Origin: Hevea brasiliensis
Lineage: Eukaryota; Streptophyta; Magnoliopsida; Malpighiales; Euphorbiaceae
Assembly (NCBI RefSeq): GCF_030052815.1
Contig: NC_079496.1
Coordinates: 72,157,652-72,221,651, forward strand
Direction: 5' to 3'
DNA: 64,000 nucleotides
Positions 58,796-64,000 of this stretch are shown here, piece by piece. Made by a program: the position numbers and the translations under genes. The number at the start of each line of letters is the position of its first letter. Positions within the stretch are counted from its first letter, which is position 1. The notes below the pieces were generated by a model. The model did not search any database. It saw only the letters and a program-made list of their open reading frames with translations, and was not told the origin of the DNA.

Positions 58796-61700
58796 TGTAA
58801 CACCCCTATTTGTATAGCTTGGTATATTTCACTGTTCCGGTGACCGATGTCGGTCTGGACAATTAAGGAGATTAGAACCACACTTAAGACAACTAGAGAA
58901 GCCATAAATACAAATAATTAGTAATGTTCAATTAGTTAAGTATAAATAAGAAAAACAGAATATAAGAAGTTAAATGAGCTGAGAGTAACAGCGATAGGTG
59001 ACCTTCTCGGGAAGGACTGCGAAGTCATTTTAAACTCAAATTTCAAACTGTAAAATGTGACGCTGCGGTCATTAGGACCCTTATGAACACAGTGGAAAAG
59101 AGAAAATCATGAAAAAGAACTGTTAAGTCAGTCAAATAATTAGGTCAGGGAGCCGAAAGAAATATTGAATTAATTGCAAACCGGGATGAACCGGCGAGGG
59201 GCAATTTGGTCAATTGACCCCGAGAGCTGACTCTTGACCTAACTGTCAAATAAAATCGGAGAAAAGAAAATTTTGAAATCGAGAATTAAATTAAAGAACT
59301 AATAGAAAAAAAAAAGAGAAAATGAAAAAGGTGTAGGGAGATGACGTCATGCATGACATCATGCATGATGCCATAAATGTTATAATTAATAAATTAATTA
59401 AATTGATTTTTTTTGGGTCTTCCATAGGAAAAATTACATAAAGAAAAGAAAAGAAAAGAAAAACTAAAAGCTCTCCTTCTTCCCATTGTTGCCGCCTCAC
59501 TCTTTCCCTCTCATCTCCATGAATGGTCCACCATTAAAGCTTGCACTCAAGCTTAAATTTCTTCACTCAACCTTAATAACTTCCATAAAAACCTTACTAG
59601 AGCTTGTTATCTCAACTTAAGAAGAAGATTGAAAGAGGAAAGAAGAACAAAAGATAAAGATTTAAAGTTCTAAGAAAGGTTATTATGCTAACTTTCAATT
59701 TTCTACTTTAAATGCATATTTAGTTATTGAAATGAGCTTAAAAACTAAAGAAATGAAATAAAAATATGTGGGGAGGACCAAACTGAAATTTCATCCAGCT
59801 TGAAGGGGAGTATGATTTGCATGGTTTGATGGATTTGAATGAGTTTATGGACCTCCATTAGTTGAATGATTATAGTTGAGAGCTTTGAAATTAGCTAAAT
59901 GCAATAATTTAGTAAGTTAGGGTTTTGGGACTTAGGGTTTATGGACCAAAAATGTGAGAAATGAGTAAATGATATCTTTGACCTATTGTGAAGTGAAAAA
60001 TGATCATTTGTGACCAAATAAGTTGTGTTGGAATGGTTGGAATTAAAGTTAAATTTGGAGGGAGTGTGGTCATGCTGATGGCAGCATGACCAAGTCAACT
60101 TTGAAGGACCAAAAATGAAATTTTACAAGTCCAATTGGTATGGGACCAATTGGAGATGAAAATAGACACTAAATGACACAATTTTCATTCAGGAACCATG
60201 CCCAAAAAGTGACCAAAACCTAGTGAACAAATTGACTCAATTTGGAAAATCTCAGTCTGTCCTTGTACAAACTGACCAAATAAACAGTATTTGTTCATTT
60301 GGTCATAACTCGAGCTAGGCAGGTCAAAATGACCTGAAATTTTACCAGAGGTTATATGAGATATAGACCTAAAACTTTCATGAAGAATACAAGCCCAAAT
60401 TCTGCCAGCAGCCAAGCCATTTAGCCACCTCAAGTTGGTGACCCAAAATTGCCAGCACCAAAGTTGCCCAGAAAATCTGGGTTGTGTCCAATCCGGCAGC
60501 CATGGTTCAAAAGGCCATAACTTGAGCTACAAAACTCCAATTGGAGTGATTAAAAAATGAGAATAAAATTAAGATAATAGGGAACATTTTCTATGAAGAA
60601 AGGTTTGCCAAATTCTAACAGTAGAATGACCAATGGAACAGTGCAACTAGGGACGCCAAAACTGAAAATTTGACAATTTTGCCCAAAAGACTTAAGTGTT
60701 GAGAAAATGACCAAAACCAACAAGTTTGGTGACCAAAATGTGGTATGTGGGTGAAGTTGGAATTCCCATATCTATTAAGCCTTAGAAAGTCAACAATTAT
60801 AGTGAATAGTAACCCAAAACACAAAAACTTCGAGAACGTCGAATTTAGCACGTTAGAGCTAGGTAAAAGTGAAGTTAAATTTATTTTTGGATTTATGCTA
60901 AGTTATGAAAATGAAACACTGTTAAACTGTGTGTTTCAGCTGAAAAAGACTTGGAAGCTCTGAGAGACTGAGTCAAGGCCTAGAGGCGACTCACGTCAGG
61001 TTTGTGCACAATAAACCTTATTTGAACCTTTTCTCATTGAAATATTGATTTAGTGTGATTTATGAAAATTTGAAGTTAATTATGAATTGTGTTGCCATCT
61101 TGTGAATGAAATTATGACTTTGGAAATTTATTGGATTTCTCATGAATCATTTGAATAAAATGTTTGAAATTGATTTTTAATTCACACTTAGCATGACAGT
61201 ACCTTATTATTCCTCCTCCATTTATGGGGTGAGATCGATTATTTTCCTCCCTCTCTAGTTTACCAGTTGAGGTTGTAGATCGGATGAGTACTCATTAGCT
61301 AGCTAGCCACCTCCCTCATTGATTTCGATTAGTGAGGTTGTAGATTGCTTTGTCGTGGTGTACAACACGGCATTGATCGGAAATTTTGTGTCATGGCTTA
61401 AGTTGTGTATGAATTGGCAATGCTGTTTTTTTTAAAATTATTATGACTAAATTGTGTTATTATGTTTATGTATTGTATTTTAAATTTTTATTGTGCACCA
61501 CTGAGTATTTTTATACTCAACGATAGCTTATTTTGCTGTCGCAGATAAGAGCAAGGAAAAAGCAGCAGAGTGAGCTGCTATTGAATTGAAGACTACACTG
61601 GTCTTTTGTACGGGTATTATTTTATACCCTTGTAGTTAATTTTGATGTAAATATTATAACGCTTTATGTATCAATGTAAAGTTGACCAGTTGTAAAATAA

Positions 61701-62196
61701 ATTGTAATAATATTATTTTTGGATTTCCTTCTGTAAATTAATATTTGTACTTGTGAATTTCATACTTTATGCCTTGTGAATGAAGTTACTAAATATTTTG
61801 AGATGATAAATTTTGATTTGGATTGTGGAATTATTTTGAAGTGAATTGAATTGAGTTGATTTGAGATTAATTGAAGGTTGGGAGTTGAAAAAATTATTGG
61901 AAGTGCTTTTTTTTAGGTATTTGAAGAACCGTTTTCTCTAAATACAAATGGAACTCTGTCAAAATTTTTATAAAATTTGCGGCAAAATTAAAATGGACAA
62001 AAATTTTTACTAGTATTTAAACTTTGAATAAATAGTTTTTAATTCCTACCAAAATGCTTACCACTTCCAAAATGTACGAAAATTATTTTAAAATCCCTTG
62101 TAGGGTACTTAATGAGTTATCGGTAGGTGAAGTTCGGTAGTTTATTAAGTATTCTACGGGATCATGTTATGCCTTACAGAGGGATAAGGTGTGACA
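58796..62196 (+). mobile_element. Element G 5' LTR (Ty3/gypsy, C family)
   Basis: TGTAACACCCCTATTTG to GGGATAAGGTGTGACA, 3401 bases, inserted in H gag. It contains a perfect palindrome ACTCCAATTGGAGT near 60534-60547, the hairpin TGAGTAT-TTTT-ATACTCA (61502-61519), CGATAGC/GCTGTCG (61521-61541), GGGTAT/ATACCC (61612-61629) and the terminal hairpin (arms 62100-62115 and 62142-62157). The 60600-62196 part is close to 2340-3957 and 29742-30985. Open frames in it are incidental. Confidence 0.9.
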
Positions 62197-62204
62197 TGTT
62201 TTAG

Positions 62205-62216
62205 TGGTATCAGAAC
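62205..62216 (+). other. Primer binding site of element G
   Basis: TGGTATCAGAAC, one mismatch from the tRNA-iMet complement, eight bases after the LTR. Confidence 0.85.
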
Positions 62217-62386
62217 ATGGTTTTCCAATGAATTTTGACTATTTATGTGAACATTTCTTTGATAAGTACAACTGCTCAAGTGTCTTTAATTGATACATAT
62301 GACATATTTACATCATGAATATGCACTAACGGAGGTTAACCTCCTTGTGTTTGATCTCAGGAAGTAGATATTTTGGGAAAACGAAA

Positions 62387-64000
62387 TGGAAGAAGGAGAT
62401 CATTTTGTGGAACAGTCTGTTGAGGCTGAGGTTCAAGGGGAAGCCCTAGCACTCCAGAACGTGAGTGGGTCAGCTACTCCAGCTCCTACTCTAGCATCGT
62501 AGTTCCCTGCTTAGTTTGTACAGTAGATGGCTGTGTTTTTCTAGCAAATGGCACCCCAAACTCAGATGCAAGTACCTGTAGCACAACCACAGCCCTCAGC
62601 TCGACAATATGAAAAATTGATGAAATTTGGGGCCACTGAGTTCAAGGGCACTGTGGATCCACTGGAGGTAGAACAGTGGTTGGAAAGAATGGAATGAGTT
62701 TTTAGAAAGCTGCAGTGCACCGAAGAATTAAAATTTGAATATTCTGTTTCTTTGTTGCAAGGGGATGCATTTGAATGGTGGAAGACCATCCCCCACAGCC
62801 TAGTTGAGCCACCTGTGCTGACATGGACAGACTTCCTGAGAGAATTCAGGCAGAAATGGGTTTCTGATGTGTATGTAGATATGAAATTATAAGAATTCTT
62901 GTGTTTGAAACAAGGAGACAGAACCATAGCAGAGTATGAGAGAGACTTTTCAAGGCTAAGCCACTATGCTGGAAGCTTAGTCTCCACCCCCAGAGATAGA
63001 TGTAAGAGGTTTGAGTCCGGGTTAAGGCCGAATCTGAGAATGCAAGTTGTGGGTTTCCGACATCAAAATTTCGCTGAGTTGATCTCACAGGCCCTGGAAC
63101 TAGAAAGGATAGAATCAGAAGGGGCAATGAAGAAGGGTATATAAGAGAAAGAGAAGACTGAAAAGATTACTGGACAAGTATCTGAAAGTGGTTATGGGAA
63201 GAGGAAACAGTTTGGGGGATCCAGTTCCCGTAGATCTGGCAGAGGCAGATTCTCTGGCCAAAGACCACCCCAGTCTGGTCAGCAGACCCAGCAGGCACCC
63301 CGAGGAGCTCTATCAGTACAACAGTGTGAAACTTGTGGTAGAACACACGGTGGGGTGTGTTTCAAGGCCACTGGTGCATGTTTTAACTGTGGAGGGAGCA
63401 GACATTTCGCTAAGGATTGCACTAGTCTGCGCCGGTCTGGACCTTCTACTACATCTGAAGGATCAGCCCAAGTCTCTGCACCAAGAGGATCACAGCCAGC
63501 TGGTAGAGGTAGAGGCAGAGGTAGGGGTCCTGGTAACACTCTTGGAAGTCAAAGCACTGTTAACCAGCCAATACCCAGTGGCGCACCAGTCAGAGTGTAT
63601 ACCATGCGTCAAAGGGAGGAGGCTGAAACATCAGACGTTGTAGCTGGTAATTTTTCCATCCTTGACCAAGATGTACATGTGTTATTTGATCCTGGCTCCA
63701 CACATTCGTATGTTAGTGCTAGTGTGATGTGTTTTACTGCTATTCAGTGTGTACCAATGGACTATGATGTGCTAGTAACTAGTCCATTAGGCCAGGAGGT
63801 CAGGGTAAATAGGCTATATAGGGACTGTCCTTTAGTGATCCAAGGACACACTTTTCTATCTGATTTAATTGAAATGCCCTTTAGAGATTATGACATTATC
63901 TTGGGCATGGATTGGTTAGCCAGGCATCACGCCATGATTGACTGTAAACTGAAGACAATCACTTTTGGTCTCCCTCAGTATGGTGATGTAGTAATACATG
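62387..64000 (+). pseudogene. Element G gag-protease, many stops, runs off the right edge
   Basis: ATG at 62387 gives MEEGD, then a one-base loss shifts the frame near 62400. The main frame continues with in-frame stops at 62500, 62512, 62524, 62542, 62695, 62890 and 63142, most of them at Gln codons. The Gag domain is clear (EFKGTVDPLEVEQWLERM; FEWWKTIPHS; RTIAEYERDFSRLSHYAG). After 63145 the reading is open: an Arg/Gly-rich region, CETCGRTHGGVCF and an intact zinc knuckle CFNCGGSRHFAKDC, protease DPGSTHS (Asp codon 63688) and [13 protein letters not shown] and the rest lie outside the window. Confidence 0.9.

Overview
This is a stretch of AT-rich nuclear DNA from a plant, most likely a eudicot. 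It is dominated by long-LTR Ty3/gypsy retrotransposons of the chromovirus type: the polyprotein order is Gag, protease, reverse transcriptase, RNase H, integrase, chromodomain, and the primer binding sites match initiator tRNA-Met. The LTRs are unusually long (about 3.1 to 4.1 kb), which fits the Tekay/Del lineage. The species cannot be fixed from the sequence. The only host gene I can support is on the minus strand at 47554-52823: a six-exon, apparently intact gene for the beta subunit (RAP30) of general transcription factor TFIIF. It has a TATA box, a CT-rich leader and a last intron enlarged by a decayed copia-type element.

Layout. 1-1937: a copia-like LTR on the minus strand. 1938-5112: two truncated Ty3 LTR pieces. 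5113-20402: a second copy of the first LTR in plus orientation, split by element A (5847-19287; target duplication ATTAG). The 5' LTR of A is itself split by a 2.2-kb LTR-like insertion (7960-10174; duplication CTAAA). A has lost gag, and its pol is broken. 20405-25651: LTR fragment F1 fused to a decayed pol (E). 25652-29735: a minus-strand A-like LTR plus polypurine tract. 29742-45678: element C, split in its reverse transcriptase by the younger element B (33638-44666; duplication TCCTT). 45678-47315: LTR fragment F2. 47316-52920: the TFIIF-beta gene. 52921-54512: AT-rich spacer with a tRNA-derived SINE. 54513-54962: partial copia-like LTR interrupted by element H, whose gag start is in turn interrupted at 58796 by element G. 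G runs off the right end in its protease domain.

No element is intact. Many stop codons are CAG to TAG, CAA to TAA or TGG to TAG changes, as expected from decay of methylated cytosines. The most interesting signal lies in the LTRs. Families with different primary sequence keep the same series of small hairpins, with paired changes in the stems, about 500-650 bases before the LTR end. A second long hairpin sits about 40 bases before the LTR end, just upstream of the primer binding site. The middle of the LTRs is built of diverged modules of about 200 bases that carry palindromes. These look like selected RNA or DNA structures shared across the lineage.
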